Shown here piece after piece: positions 1 to 11,734 of a DNA stretch of 64,000 nucleotides. This DNA comes from Termitomyces sp. T153. Lineage: Eukaryota > Basidiomycota > Agaricomycetes > Agaricales > Lyophyllaceae. Within the stretch, counting starts at the first letter, position 1, and every line of letters begins with the position of its first letter. A program made the position numbers and the translations under genes. The stretch lies in assembly GCA_018296165.2 (NCBI GenBank), contig JACKQL020000033.1:124001-188000 (forward strand). The letters run 5' to 3'. Below the pieces are notes generated by a model. The model did no database searches, was not told where the DNA came from, and saw nothing but the letters and a program-made list of their open reading frames with translations.

Positions 1-733
1 GGGGTGGGAATGGTGGTAGGGAGTGAGGCCAGAAACAGGAGAAAATAGAGTTGGGCTGGAAAACCTGCAAATAGAAATGGACAGAGAAGAGATGAGATGA
101 GAAGGGAGGACAGACAAGACAAGACAAAAATGAGAAGAGAACAAGATTGAATTAAGTGATAATAGAAACAGAGATTTGGAGCAACAAGATGAGAAATAGA
201 TAGGTAATATCAAGACTACTGTAACTGATATTACTTTACAACTTAAATACAAGTTGGGGGGCCTCCTCCAGGGATCCTTGGGTATGCTGGCAGGGCCCAT
301 TGGGGTTGCATGAGTTGGACATTTTGGGGTGGAGCTCCTTGAGACTGTGCATTGGTGGGTCATGGTGACATGTTGATGTGGATCCTGGTTGTGCAATATA
401 TGCCAGAGTCCTAGGGAAGAGTCAGAAGTGGTTGGGAGCCCATGGGGAGGGTTGGAAGGATAGTAGGGCTTGCAGTGAGGGTTGGGAGGGTGACAGGGTC
501 TGCAGAGGGGATCAGAAGGGTAGTGGAGCCCATGGTGGGAATCAGAGGGGTGATGGGGCCTGCTGAAAGAAGTGATGGGGTGTGTGGAGGATTGCTGGGG
601 TTTGCTAGGGAAGCATTGGGATTGCTGAAATGGGCTCCAGGAGTGGTCAGAGGTTGAGGAGAGGGTTGGTGCATACTTTTGGGCTGCTGGGGGAGAGTAG
701 GGGGAGGTCCAGGTCCTGGGGCAGGTTGTGACA
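1..733 (-). repeat. Long-family LTR, truncated by the window edge
   Basis: Read on the minus strand this is a member of the ~1.1-kb LTR family found nine times in the window. Its 5' terminus on the minus strand (plus-strand text ending in TTGTGACA at 733) corresponds to the TGTCAC start of the other copies. The middle shares the GGGCCTCCTCC block and the run of CAAGACAAGA-type repeats seen in the copies at 31704 and 55135. The other end lies outside the window. The copy is CpG-poor, so old. An apparent proline-rich reading frame (411-806, -) is LTR low complexity, not a gene. Confidence 0.7.
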
Positions 734-1662
734 CTAGCCAGTCAAATGCCATTGAACAACACATGAAGCAAGCAACTTGAGGTCTTCTTTTGCCACAAGT
801 TGACACATGTTCATGCCAATAAACTAGAGAGCAGTTGTTAGATACCCAGGCTCAACAGATTGACTACTGCCTTTTGCACTGGTGTAGGAAAGGCTGGCCT
901 ACTGAAGGACACAGACCCCAACAGTCCAACTCTAAAGGATGCCTAGAGCAATCCTTTTGTGCCTACTAACTAGAGTTCCTAACAACTACATCTACACTAC
1001 AATTAGTGGCATGAAGGTCAAAATAAGGAAATAAATATACTTGTACCTTTTACATAGTTAGCACAGAGGGCAAGTAATGAGTAAGAGAGAGATGAGTGTG
1101 AGGAGAAGGGTGCCAAGTGTGACAGGGTAAACAGCAAGGATTGCACTACTGCAAGAGCAAGCAACTTTGGCTGAGTGGGGAACTTTGAGATAATGTCAGG
1201 AATAGCCCAAAACAAATCAAAAACCAACAATCTCAAAGTTAAGTCTGTCTTATTGGATACAATGAGTTTACATACCATAGGCAATAATCATATGCTTATA
1301 TAAGTTGTATACCTGTGATAAAGTAATAGAGATAAGGAGTGAATGGATAAAACACAAATGATTCAGGAAACTGAGAGGAGTTCATATAAGAAACAATAAA
1401 GGAGGGATCAAGCAAAAGAGGAGTCTGTATTGGAATTTGAATAAGTCCAAACCAAGTCACCACAGATAGAGCATCAATCTCTGCTAGCTTTGCCTGTGGT
1501 GATATTCAGAGCTGGCATGTGCAAAGATAAGGTTGATCATACCTTTGCATATGCATGGGGATTTGTCTGGGTTGAGCATAGTGTATGTGTTTGATGGGGC
1601 AAACAACAAAGAGCATTGAAGGCCATGATAGTAAGAATTGGGCACTTGAACTGACTTGGAAG
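734..1662. other. Unassigned TE-like intergenic DNA
   Basis: AT-rich, CpG-poor sequence next to the LTR. I see no coding signature and no terminal repeats. It may be internal sequence of the element that owned the LTR. Confidence 0.5.
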
Positions 1663-1775
1663 CTGACTGCAAAGGATGGCTACTGTCTCTTTGAGTACAT
1701 CATCTCTTTGAAACATTCCATAAATTAATCTAGCTGTAACAAAGTCAGAACAACTTGACCATTCCAAGGTCTACA
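1663..1775. repeat. Dispersed repeat, copy 1 (second copy 5101-5210)
   Basis: About 110 bp match the segment at 5101-5210 in the same orientation, at roughly 80% by eye. Shared blocks include TGCAAAGGATGGCT, AGTACATCATCTC and CTAGCTGTAACAAAGTC. The parent element is not identified. Confidence 0.65.
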
Positions 1776-1789
1776 AAGTAGTCAAGGCT

Positions 1790-2150
1790 TTACTCCTTGA
1801 TCCCCAACCAAATTTTGCCTTCAATTTTTGTTCCCATGTGACTTGACACATGATGTATAGCCAACAATATAGCCAGAGGTTGTCTTCAATTTTAGCTCCC
1901 TTCCAGTTACCTTCTTACTATGCATGTGATGTGTATCTGACAATATAGCCAGAGCTTGACTTCAAAATTTGCTCCCATCTGGTTACCTTCCTAATGTATA
2001 CATGTGATATATAGCCAAAAATATAGCCAGAGGTTGTCTTCAATTTTGGCTCCCTTCCAGTTACCTTCTTACTATGCATGTGATGTGTATCTGACAATAT
2101 AGCCAGAGATTGTCCTCATATTTTGCTCTCTTCCATTTACCTCCCCACCA
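1790..2150. repeat. Tandem repeat, ~77-bp unit
   Basis: The anchor CAATATAGCCAGAG (one copy AAATATAGCCAG) recurs near 1865, 1941, 2019 and 2095, giving steps of 76, 78 and 76 bp. Each unit also holds a TTCAATTTT/GCTCCC..CCAGTTACCTTC block. Alternate units are more alike, which suggests a higher-order period of about 154 bp. Confidence 0.8.
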
Positions 2151-2163
2151 ACTGCTTTCAATC

Positions 2164-2190
2164 TTTTTTATTATTGTTATTATTATTATT
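2164..2190. repeat. TTA/TAT microsatellite
   Basis: Imperfect run of TTATTATTGTTATTATTATT directly after the 77-bp tandem array. Confidence 0.8.
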
Positions 2191-2899
2191 GCATATACTC
2201 TCACAGCAACATGGTATATAGTAGGTGTACAATCTTTCTAACAGCTCTGTAAGACAAAGCAAGATTATGCTTGAAAGTTCCTGGCATTTGGAAATTATCA
2301 CAATTGGGTGATTACTTGATAAGCTGATGATTAACTTGTCTGTGCCAAGCAAAGCCAAAGTCACATGTCATGCTTTGTCATCTCTTGCTCCATCAACTGG
2401 ATTGGCAATCATGATTGTGTTGATATTGTACATGAACTAGAATCATGTAATTGATACCTTATTTGGGTAAATGAATACTAAATGTATCAGCATGATATGT
2501 CTGCATGCCACACACTATCCTGGTCTTTGAGCTGGAACAACCTCTATTTTGTTTGGTGCACAGCCAGCTATTTCTCTGAGCTTCCTCTTGAGTTTCCCTC
2601 TGCCTTGCATTCTTTCAATGAATGGAGTCATTGCATGTGTCTTGCTTGCAATGAGCTAAACCTACCCTTGGAAGCTTTTGTCAATTAGTGTGATTGATCT
2701 CAACACTAGTAGCATTTTCAGTTTGCCTCTCCTTAGGTTAACAACCTGAAATGACAGCTGGATAGCCACCATGTCTCCAGTCTTGAATCTATCTGGTTTG
2801 CAGGCTTTGTACCTTGAATGTACCATCAGGCTTTTGTGTACTCATTGACAATGTTGCTTATGTTCTCTTGCCATCATCTCCTTTCTTTGCTTGGGTGAA

Positions 2900-4015
2900 C
2901 TACAGCTTTAATCAACATGAGATATTGTGCATGTACTAGTGACAATATATGGTTTCTGAATTCCCAATGTGTACCAACACTTTCCAATATCAGTATCATA
3001 GATGCAGTTCTCTGGAATGTGTCTATTATTACTGCACTCAACATTGACAAGGACACAATCAACATGATTGGAAGTGCTCAATTTGCTTTGGAAAGTGGAC
3101 AGCAGCTTACAGACTTCTTTAGTGAGGATACCATTGCTGACAGGTGAGATGATAAGGTGATTGGACCATTGAAGAACAAAGGCCATGCATCCAGGGCAAG
3201 ATGTGTTCCTCCTTCAATCCAAAAAATACTGTGGGAGAAACCTCCTTCATTGACTACAACTCAAGTAGTGAGAATACTCTCCCTATATATTGGTTTATCT
3301 GTCATTATCAAAACAAATTTGGCAACAGAGTTATGCATCACCAATGGCCAGGAAGGGTATGTATATGAATAGAATTCCTGTGTAGGTTCCTTGGGCCAAC
3401 AAATGCTGGGAGCCCTATTCATGAAACTTAAGAATCCTCCACACACTGTGCAGAACAAAGACCTGCCTGAAAATGTTGTTCTGTTACCCAAACATCTGGG
3501 ACTATGGAATGTTGCTCACTAAACAATCAAAGAATTGGTATAACAAGGTCACAGGTAGAAGTTCTTGTAAACTATGCAATTATTGATTATGCAAACAAAG
3601 GGAAGACTAGACCATTTAATCCAGTAATTTGTTCAAATGTTAATTATTGCATCAGGCATACTATACTGCTCTGTCATGAAGTGACATGGCAGATGGGACC
3701 CTTATTATCAGAGGGTTCAACAAGAGCATGATACAAAGAAGAGCAAGTGGGGCACTATGGCAAGGATTCAGGGAATTGGAGCTCCAAAATTACTTGGTTG
3801 AGATACATAGGCAAGCTACTAAAGAGTTTATATGATGCACCCAGATGTTCAGACTTGATTGCTTCATTCCATAAGTGTAAGGGGAAATCTTACTTGCCTC
3901 CTAGATTGCATCCTGCCCTTTGTTGGTCCAAATTTGATCTGTTTGATGAATCTGGTTTCATGGATATCCCATGGCAGATTGTATCTAAAAACAAGTGCAT
4001 CTTGAGTCTTTAAGT
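2900..4015 (+). pseudogene. Helitron-type PIF1-like helicase, C-terminal relic
   Basis: Translated pieces in several frames line up, in order, with the C-terminal half of basidiomycete Helitron PIF1-like helicases. They are VSIITALNIDKDTIN..SGQQLTDFFSEDT (2917-3147), PPSIQKILWEKPPSLTT..LYIGLSVIIKTNLATELCITNGQEG (3190-3360), DLPENVVLLP (3460-3490), RSQVEVLVNYAIIDYANKGKTRPFN (about 3550-3625, matching the late DYASQGKT-type helicase motif) and LRYIGKLLKSLY..PPRLHPALCW (3790-3930). Stop codons and frameshifts lie between the blocks, so it is dead. The Walker A/B half, Rep domain and Helitron termini are not visible. Recognition rests on remembered family motifs; a PIF1 domain search of the three forward frames would settle it. 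Confidence 0.6.
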
Positions 4016-6672
4016 GTTTTTGCACCTGCCCAAGGTGCAAGGAGCTCTGTGCAAACTCTTTACAACCCACAAAAACAGAAGATGAGTGGACAGATGGCTT
4101 CATGTTCAAATAAACAGAGGCAATTGAGCTGTGCAGAATCCTCATTGTTGGTGTCCCATGACTGACAGACCCCTTTTGCTTGCAACTGGAAACTTAACAG
4201 TTGCACATATGACTCTGTCATTTTGATGTTGTTCAACTTGTGCAAGGAAGACCCATATAGGTGGCTTGTCAACATGTGAGATATCAGTCCCCAGCTGTGC
4301 AGACACATTGCAAGAGAATTCACAAAAGTCAGACCTGGAGATCACAAAGCCTTGTGGTCCCTGGCTCCCCAACAAATACTAGTTTGCCAATGACCCTCTC
4401 TACACTGGTGCCTGATTTGTCAACCCCCATCATTTCTTACACTTTTGGGCATTATTCTCAAGGCACATTGGCACCATGCAGCACTCCCACTGCTCATTGT
4501 TCTCACCCTTGACATAGGGGCTGAACACTGTTCATCAAGGCAATGAACTTTCAGGAGGGGGTGATATAAGGGGATGGTCCTTTTAGGACTGTTTGACTCT
4601 ATTCCACACTCAGCACAAGGATGATCCACTATTCTTGCTCATCTGACATACTGCTTGTCATGCCCTACACTCATCTGTCTCCATTGGTTGCCTTCCATGA
4701 ATCATATGCTCAGACATTACTCAGTATTGATTATTGTTAGTCATTCTCCATTACATTCTGTGGACTGATGAGTAGGTATAATGTTAGTCATCCTATGTTC
4801 CTTGTATAGTGTGCATTCCTTGATGATGTGGTCACTTGTTTGATAAGGTTCCCTGCATGGACATCCTGTCTCTTTATTAGGTACAAACTATGTATAGTAC
4901 TCACCTATGCTATGAATCTGTGCCTTGTCCTACATTGTGTTGGTCTACTGAAGATTTCTTGTAGTGCTGTCTGCACATGCTCCCTGGCAGTGTCCTGACC
5001 CAGTCTCTCCTCCATTTTTCCATTATCCTTTCCTTCAATTGTCTCTTGGCATGCATTGTTATTGAGTGGTCTGGTGCCCATAGGCAGGCTCCTCCTTTTG
5101 CCTCTGCAAAGGATGGCTGCTGCCTCTTCAAGTACATCATCTCCTCAAAATGTTCCATAAATTCATTCATCTAGCTGTAACAAAGTCAACACAACTTCAC
5201 CATTTTATATAATTCACTTCTTGTTCATCACCACTTCCATGATAAGCTGAAAAGAGTGGGCAACAATGAGTACACCATCAGTAGCTTAGTACACACTTAC
5301 TTTACTTCATCTCTTAGCTCAATGATGTTGTTAGTAATAAGAACAGAATCCATTTCTTCTACAAGTACGGATGCTCTCCAATCATCCACAATGCTGAGGA
5401 AACCATTCTACATGATTGATATTAAAATCCATTTGCTCCCCCTGCAGATATATATGTGCAGGTGTGTGCCAGTTGGAAGTCTGCTGTCCTGCATCCTTAT
5501 AGTTCACTGTAATATAATGTGTGTCAGGAATGTATTGACCTTGGTTGTTGGTGGTCATTTTATAATTAGTACCTCTACCTGACAGTCCAAATGTGAAGAC
5601 ATAGGTTTAGGAGGTCATACCTGAGAAGAACTTCAATGAATGTCTTGCCAGTGGTGTTGTAGGCTGAGTCAGCTGCATTGATCATGGCCAACTCACATGC
5701 ACTTCCCAAGAGATCATTGGGACAAGTGCCTCTCCACATAACCCTTCATTTAGCATCAATTGAGAAAGAAGCATAAGTGACCTACACAGGATCAATACAG
5801 CAAACACCAGATGACTCATGACTCAAAGCCTTTGACTTACAATTTGAAGGTGCCTGTCAATACCAACTAAGGGAGAAGTGTAAGCAACCTACACAGGGTG
5901 AGCACTGTGAGCACCAGGCATTTCAGAACTCAAAGCTTTGACTTACAATTCAAAGGTGCTTGTTACTGGAGTGAAGATACTTGTTACTGGAGTATGAGAT
6001 GCTCACTGTCATGACTTTTATGTTGTCAGATGGTCTGAGTTGGATCTTTCAGTTTCTTCTCAGAAGAACAAATCCAGGGATTGCTGATGGGACAGTATTT
6101 GCTTCTTGATAAATGAGGTTTCAATTTACCATGCTCCTGGGAAGCTGCACTCCATTTCAGTCTCACATTCCCAAGAGAGCTGATGGACCTTGACAGATGA
6201 TAAAAAAATTTTCTTGATAAGCAAAGTCTCAATTTACCATGCTCCTGGGAAGCTGCACTCCATTTCAGTCCCACATTCCTAAGAGAGCAGATGAATTGCA
6301 ACAGACAATAAAAACTTTTTCCACTGTGACAGAGAGCTTGCATGGCAAGTAGCACTTCTGCCAGATGTTTAGGGAAAGCCCACTTCCATCTGTGTTGTAC
6401 TGAGTCAAAGAATAAGCCTAGGATCATCCTAGGACTGTAACACAAACTCTATCTAGCCCAAGAGGAACAAGATCATTATTGATGGGTACCCCCTTGCCTA
6501 TTTCTACATCAGCCATTTCCCATACTAGGTCTATCATGTATCTTTATTGGCATGGGTGTGTTCATAGCTGTTTATTTATCTATGTAGTGTAGGTAGATAT
6601 CAATCTTAGTAACTTAGTAACAGTGGGAACAACATAACAGTGAGAACACCTGACACCTGTATCAATCCTTAC
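4016..6672. other. Unassigned CpG-poor repeat-like DNA with local duplications
   Basis: No convincing gene. It contains the second copy of a dispersed repeat (5101-5210). It also has a ~108-bp duplication (TCAATTTACCATGCTCC at 6121 and 6229, each followed by TGGGAAGCTGCACTCC) and a weaker ~100-bp duplication (ACCTACACAGG near 5783 and 5892, each followed by TTTGACTTACAATT). A reading frame at 6026-6445 (-) is made of the ~108-bp duplication and has no recognised domain. Confidence 0.55.
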
Positions 6673-7552
6673 TGTCACAACCCACTCTTGCACCTCCAGA
6701 CCTTTCCCCAGGACACACCACTTCCCTAGAGCCTCCCTCAACACTTCCCCCAGCTCACCCCAACCTTTGTTGACCCACAACACCTGTCCTGGGTAACTCC
6801 AATGCCTCTTTAGCAAACCCCAATGACCTCCTGGCAAACTCTGGCACATTCCCTGTGGGCCTCCTCAGCTCCCCCTCTCACCTACAAGACCCCCAAGCCT
6901 CTCTGACACTTCCCCTAGCACAGGCATATATCACTCAAACCACTCCCATAATACACATGACCATTTCAGAGTTTCCTAATGACTACAGGATGGACCACAT
7001 TCCCATTAGAGTGTCACTGCAGCCTGCCCTCTGATCAGAGCTGACACCCATCAACCCCACACAGCTCTGACAAGCCCACTGTCATGCCCTGAGCCTCTGG
7101 AGAAGGTCCAGTAATTAGTATAAAAAGATGTAGAGTAGCACCTGTTACCTTAGTCTTGATATTACCTTATCTGTATTACTTGGTTTCCTGTATCTCATGT
7201 TCTTTCTGTTATGTTTCCCTGTCTTGTCTTTATTTCTATTTTTACATTTCAAATCTATTTCCTTTCCCTGTTCTGTCTTGTCTTGCCTTCATCTTGTCTT
7301 GACTGTCTCTGTTCTCTTGATCATTCCTAAGTTCCTTTCATCTCTGACATCATTACAAACTCCACGCACATGCTACAAACTCTTGAACATTCTTACAACA
7401 GCTCTGGACCTTGCTCTGCACTTGGCCCCAGAATCCATCACTCTTGATTGATCCCCCATCAAACTCTGGCTCCACTCCCATCACTTGTGAAGCCTCTACT
7501 TACCCTGTAGCCCATACACTTGCTTATGGACTTGTACATGACACCTGCCCAA
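6673..7552 (+). repeat. Long-family LTR, one half of a split copy
   Basis: Begins TGTCACAACCC like the other long LTRs and runs through their conserved interior, but stops at 7552 where a short-family LTR (7553-7997, minus) abuts it. Its last bases, read on the minus strand, begin TTGGGCAGGTGTCATGTAC, which is exactly where the copy at 11760-13134 breaks off (..GGCTTGGG at 13134). The outer flank CTTAC (6668-6672) is the complement of GTAAG at 11755-11759. The two pieces are therefore halves of one LTR insertion, now in opposite orientations. Confidence 0.85.
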
Positions 7553-7997
7553 TGTAAGGGCAACCTCTGGAGGCTGTGGCTCAATCACACAACTGGAAAA
7601 GAGAAATCCAAAGTCTATTCAGTACTGTACAGTGTCTACTGAAATAACTACTCACCTGGCAAAGGGAAATCCAAAGAGAACAAACAAGTCTAGGAATTTC
7701 CTAGGCCAGGTGTGATACTTCAGAGGTTTCAGAAGCATGAGAAACAACTGTACAGTATGACAGAAAAAAAAGACAAAAGTGATGTGTCAGCAATTGGTCA
7801 GCAGTTACATAAGCTAGTGGCAGTGTTAAAGGGGCCACACTTATCTGAATTATTGATAGAGAACCAGTGCAGCCTGAGGGCTAAAACTAGGACCAATAGA
7901 TAGGAAAAAGGAAGGAGAATGAAGGAAAACTATAGTGAGGGAAATCTGACAAGAACTGGAGAAGGAGAAGGGGGACCAAGTGGGACATCCCCTGACA
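7553..7997 (-). repeat. Short-family Gypsy LTR (3' LTR of element X)
   Basis: 445 bp, TGTCAG..CTTACA on the minus strand. By eye it differs from the LTR at 13135-13579 at about five positions, all transitions, but from the one at 19028-19469 at about thirty. The 5 bp outside it (CCCAA, 7548-7552) are the complement of TTGGG at 13130-13134, so these two LTRs are the 3' and 5' ends of one insertion (X) despite lying 5 kb apart in opposite orientation. Confidence 0.9.
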
Positions 7998-8490
7998 TCA
8001 CCCCCCCTCTAGCATGCAGCATCTTGATGCACTGGATAGAAGAAGTCATGAATTGCCTGGTCAGCTGTTGAAATAGGATAGATGCCTCAAATGGCTTTTG
8101 GGGCATTGGGATGCCTACAGTAGAAGTCCCAGACCAGGCCTGATGCATGAATGTTAGCCTGTGGTTCCCAAGAGATGTTCTTGATGCCATATCCCTTCCA
8201 TTTGTTCCAAGACTATGTGCATGACCCAGTGATGCTCCTCCAGAGTTTTAGTGTGGATGAGGATATTGTCAAGATATATGCAGACAACACCCTCCACAAT
8301 CAGATCATGGAAAATGTCATTCATCATAGTCTGGAAGGTGGCTGAGCTATTGGTGAGACTAAAGAACATCACCAGAGCTTCAAAGAGCCTGCAATTGGTT
8401 TGGAATGCTGCCTTCCACTTTTCCCCTTCTTTGATGCATATGTCATTGTAGCCCCAATAGACATCCAACTTTGTGAAGTAGTGTGCACCT
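7998..8490 (-). pseudogene. Gypsy pol remnant: reverse transcriptase joined to chromodomain
   Basis: Minus-strand remnant of element X, next to its 3' LTR. From 8490 leftwards it encodes the reverse transcriptase start (AHYFTKLDVYW..GYNDICIKEGEKW..ALVMFFSLTNSSATFQTMMNDIFHD..CIYLDNILIHTKTLEEH). At about 8204 it jumps straight into the chromodomain tail (WKGYGIKNISWEPQANIHASG). Relative to the element at 13135 some 2.2 kb (thumb, RNase H, integrase) is missing between them. Homology to Gypsy stops abruptly at about 8490 (AGGTGC). The catalytic box reads YLDN rather than YxDD. Confidence 0.85.
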
Positions 8491-9372
8491 AACACCTGTT
8501 GATACACTGGCCTCAAAACAGAGGCTAGTTGCAGAAGTAAACCCTAAAAAGATAAAACTAAAAACAGCCAAAACCTGTAAGCTGAGTGTCAAAAACTGTA
8601 GACACAGAAAGATTTACCTCAAAGAAAAATCACTGAAAGATTCCCTAAAGAACACAATACTGAGATAATGAGCCCAAAGGAACATGTCAAGGTTGAAAAG
8701 TCAGTTAAATGACTAATAACTGAGCTAGTGGCTGTACTAGGTTGAGATGGCAATCATGGATCATAATCCAGGATCAGTCATCTAGGCCAGGTAATCTATG
8801 TACCACAAAACACCCTCTCGCAACCACCTATATCAAAATAACATGTTTGCCTTGCTGTACTAACCACCAATATCATTGAATCTGCTGTCAGCACCCCCAA
8901 AGCTGCAAAAGTCACCAAAAGCAAGGAAAAGACAGGAGGAAAAGAGGCTGGAAAAAGAGTTTACCCAGAAAATAGGCCTGGACAAAGGCCAAGCCTGGAA
9001 AATGACTAGGACATCAGCCAATACCATGCAGGTCATGATGGTCCATGTGCAGATAGGAAAGGTATAAAAGGAGTGAGATTTTTGAGTCGGAGGGCAAGCA
9101 TTCTATGTACCATGGCTCGGATAACCCCAGGGAGCAGTTATCTTAGGCCTACGAGTATAAAGAGGCTTTGGATTTATTAGTTTATTTGAAATATTTTAAT
9201 TGAACCCTGTTTGACAAGTCTGACCTAGTCTTTCTTGTGAACCAAATCAAATAAAATCTTATTCATCTACTATGTTCTATTGAGTCAAGTTAGTGTAACT
9301 AAAGGCCCGAGCATCTTTGTGAATCAGAGATCTTGCTGAGTTTGAAAAACACAGCTGAACTTTCGATTTTGC
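8491..9372 (+). repeat. Probable LTR or promoter fragment of another retroelement
   Basis: No gene recognised. A TATA-like TATAAAAGGAG lies at 9063-9073. The stretch from about 9165 to 9360 (TTATTTGAAATATTTTAATTG, GAACCCTGTTTGACAAG, TGTAACTAAAGGC, CATCTTTGTGAAT, TTGCTGAGTTTGAAA) matches the reverse complement of about 19980-20155, so it is a dispersed repeat. Basic Lys-rich reading frames (8483-8668, 8876-9067) have no known domain. Confidence 0.5.
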
Positions 9373-9396
9373 ATTACCGGGAGACTGGATGACTTG
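9373..9396 (+). repeat. 24-bp inverted repeat, left copy
   Basis: GAGACTGGATGACTTG and the preceding 8 bp match the reverse complement of 11735-11758 at 22 of 24 positions. The pair brackets the kinase gene. A single 27-bp unit (TTTTGAACCTGTCTATCAA..) follows directly at about 9405-9440 and recurs, in direct orientation, three times before the right copy. Confidence 0.75.
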
Positions 9397-9551
9397 ATAT
9401 TCAAATTTTGAACCTGTCTATCAATGTTTGAATGGCATAAGACAAAATCCCGGCAATATGTACGTGAAAATACATTTACATACACTAACAACAAAGTGAA
9501 AGGCTGTCTGAATACAGCCTCACTATGACCCCAACTGACAAGATAAAACAA

Positions 9552-9632
9552 CTTCGTTTGCTGGTAGTTAGGATGATACTGTAATATACTGATTTTCTAT
9601 GGCTCACCTTCGTTTGCTCGTAGTTAGGATGA
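9552..9632. repeat. Short direct duplication
   Basis: CTTCGTTTGCT[GC]GTAGTTAGG occurs at 9552 and 9608 (step 56 bp), just downstream of the kinase gene's 3' end. Confidence 0.8.
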
Positions 9633-9897
9633 GCAAACAAAAACTAGAAGTAAAACTTATGAGACCGGTGGTCACGTGTTTGTGCCGCCAGGTGTGACGC
9701 AATTGTGGAGTTCGTCGTAAGTTGTCCTTGGCAAGCTTACACAAAGGGACATCCACGAGATACTCCCATTTCCTTTCCGACTTCCCTTAGGCAGTTCCGC
9801 CGAGCAAGCATCCATACATGCAATTCTACGCCTTTCTTCAGGACGTCAGGTCAGACAATTGAGTCGGTGAAGGCTTACTGACATGACAAACCTAGGT

Positions 9898-11255
9898 TCA
9901 AAATGGCAGTAGTGGTACAACCTCCTCGACGCTGATCCTTTCCTCGGGCTCAAAACGTAGCATTCTCTCAAGGACCAGTTCCAACGCCTCCAGATCTCCT
10001 CTGAGTTCTTCCTGTCCTTTTTCATCATTCCGTCGGATGTCTCCCAGTCGTTCCTTGAGGTCCACAGTCCTAGGCTCTCCTGACATGTCACCAGAATCCG
10101 TTTTAAATGTGCCATCTTCCTCAAAGAATATGTCACGCTTCTTCCATTGTTTCCACCACCGATCAGGAAGTTGGCCAAACGTACGGACCATCTCGATGAT
10201 AATTTCATCCGGGTCCTTGAAGAAGGACTCTAGGAGCTCATGATTGCCAAGCACCTCATAGATCAAGCATGCCAGGGCCCAGACGTCCACTTTGGGACTA
10301 AGAGAGTCGCGGAAAATGACTTCAGGAGCAGCAAAGGAGACCGAGGTATTGAGAAATCGTTTATCTGTATCGGTCGCAAGGAACGATTCGCCGAAATCTG
10401 TTATCTTGATTAAGCAGTCATCCGAATCGAGAACAAGTTTGGCTAGCTGAAGGGGATTAGGGGGTTTCACCACGTAAGTAGGTGCTGCAGGTGTGACGAG
10501 ATTGCCATCAGTCCTCTCGACGGTTTCCATTATAGGTTCTCCAAGATGCTCATAAACCTTTTCTACCGACCATGAATGGAAGTCAGGAATCTCTAAGAGG
10601 ATATTATTGGGATGGAAGTCTACGGATTTTTAGGGTACAGAAGTCTGGATTGTAGCTTAACGTTACCTCCATGAACGACACCAGAAGAGTGTAAGAATGC
10701 AAGCCCTTGAGCGCTGTGCGATGCGACTTTCCGGGCGATCGACATCGGCAATGTGTTTCCAGGCGTCTCATATTTGACTCCTCCAACGCTAGGACCAGCC
10801 ACTTCCGTGACAAGGCAGCGATGACGACCATTTGGGCCTTCAAGCTCGAAATTGTCAAGTAGAGCTGCTATAAATTTTCGTCCGGGGTGCTGGTGGCCTG
10901 ACGCGTTGATATGGTGCAAAATCTTAATTTCTGGGCTTCCTGCCGAAGCTGATGCGATAATGAATTTCATTGCAACGAATCGGTTTTGCTGCTGATCTCT
11001 CGCGAGCCACACCGTTGAATACGATCCGAACCCAAGTTTATGAACGATACGGTATCTGCCCTTTATCACATCGTCAATGTGGACAGGATGATAGCCACCG
11101 GGCGTGTACCGTTCGAGATTCTCGACATCTTCCAGCCACTGGTATCTTCGCAAAACGCGAGGAGTCATGGTCAAAAAACCGCACAATCCACGATGGGGAT
11201 ACCAGATAGAAGGGAATTTGAGTGGCCTTATCGCTCTTACAAAGGGTCTAGGCAT
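9898..11255 (-). CDS. SRPK-like serine/threonine protein kinase
   Basis: Two exons, 11255-10667 and 10619-9898, with a 47-bp GT-AG intron, give about 436 aa. The order is that of fungal SR-protein-kinase-like proteins: the lead-in EDVENLERYTPGGYHPVHIDD (residues 42-62), glycine loop LGFGSYSTVW (74-83), VAMKF with the ATP lysine near K97, catalytic loop HGDFHPNNILL (about 195-205, formed only when the intron is removed), ITDFGES (269-275), FAAPEV and KVDVWALACLIYEVL. SRPK-type kinases phosphorylate RS-rich proteins; the substrate here is unknown. The ATG at 11255 is the first in frame, but it lies inside a possible 5' intron (GTGAG..CTAG), so the true N-terminus may be further upstream. It is the only intact host gene in the first 37 kb, bracketed by inverted repeats and retroelements, inside the inverted interval described in the findings. 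Confidence 0.82.
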
Positions 11256-11621
11256 TTTTAGTATCCCCTCATAATCTGATGCGTACTCACCAATCGCACA
11301 ACTGATTTCAAGGACAGACAACTCTTAGTCCCTTGAAGATGACAATTGAAGATGACAATCGATCTGACATATAAACGGAATCGCTTCGTTTTTGACAGTG
11401 TTTGGTTTGGAGTGCAAACAAGGGCAGCTATCACCACGGGTGTTAACAAATATTACTATTTTTAGAAAGGTTTACATTCTCCGAACCGGGCAAGTCTTTC
11501 TGCATCATGCACCTCTGCAATGTCACGCCTGCCGACTCGACGGCAATGCGGAGTCTGAAATCTCCTTGACCGCAGTTGGAGTGTATGTAAACTTTACGTT
11601 GCCAGATCAAAGTTGGGAAAA

Positions 11622-11710
11622 ATATCAAAATTCTGAACCCGCCTATCAATGCTTGAATTCTGAATCTGCCTATCGATGTTTGAATTTTGAACCTGTCTAT
11701 CAATGTTTGA
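11622..11710 (+). repeat. 27-bp minisatellite, three units
   Basis: Three tandem units of the form AATT[CT]TGAA[CT]C[CT]G[CT]CTATC[AG]ATG[CT]TTG. The last unit and the following AATGGCAT are repeated in direct orientation at about 9405-9438. Confidence 0.85.
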
Positions 11711-11734
11711 ATGGCATGAGAGGCCTCTTGAGAC

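Noticed and set aside
411..806. 131-aa Pro-rich minus-strand reading frame
   Set aside because: It lies within and just beyond a long-family LTR; similar frames occur in every LTR copy because of C-rich low complexity.
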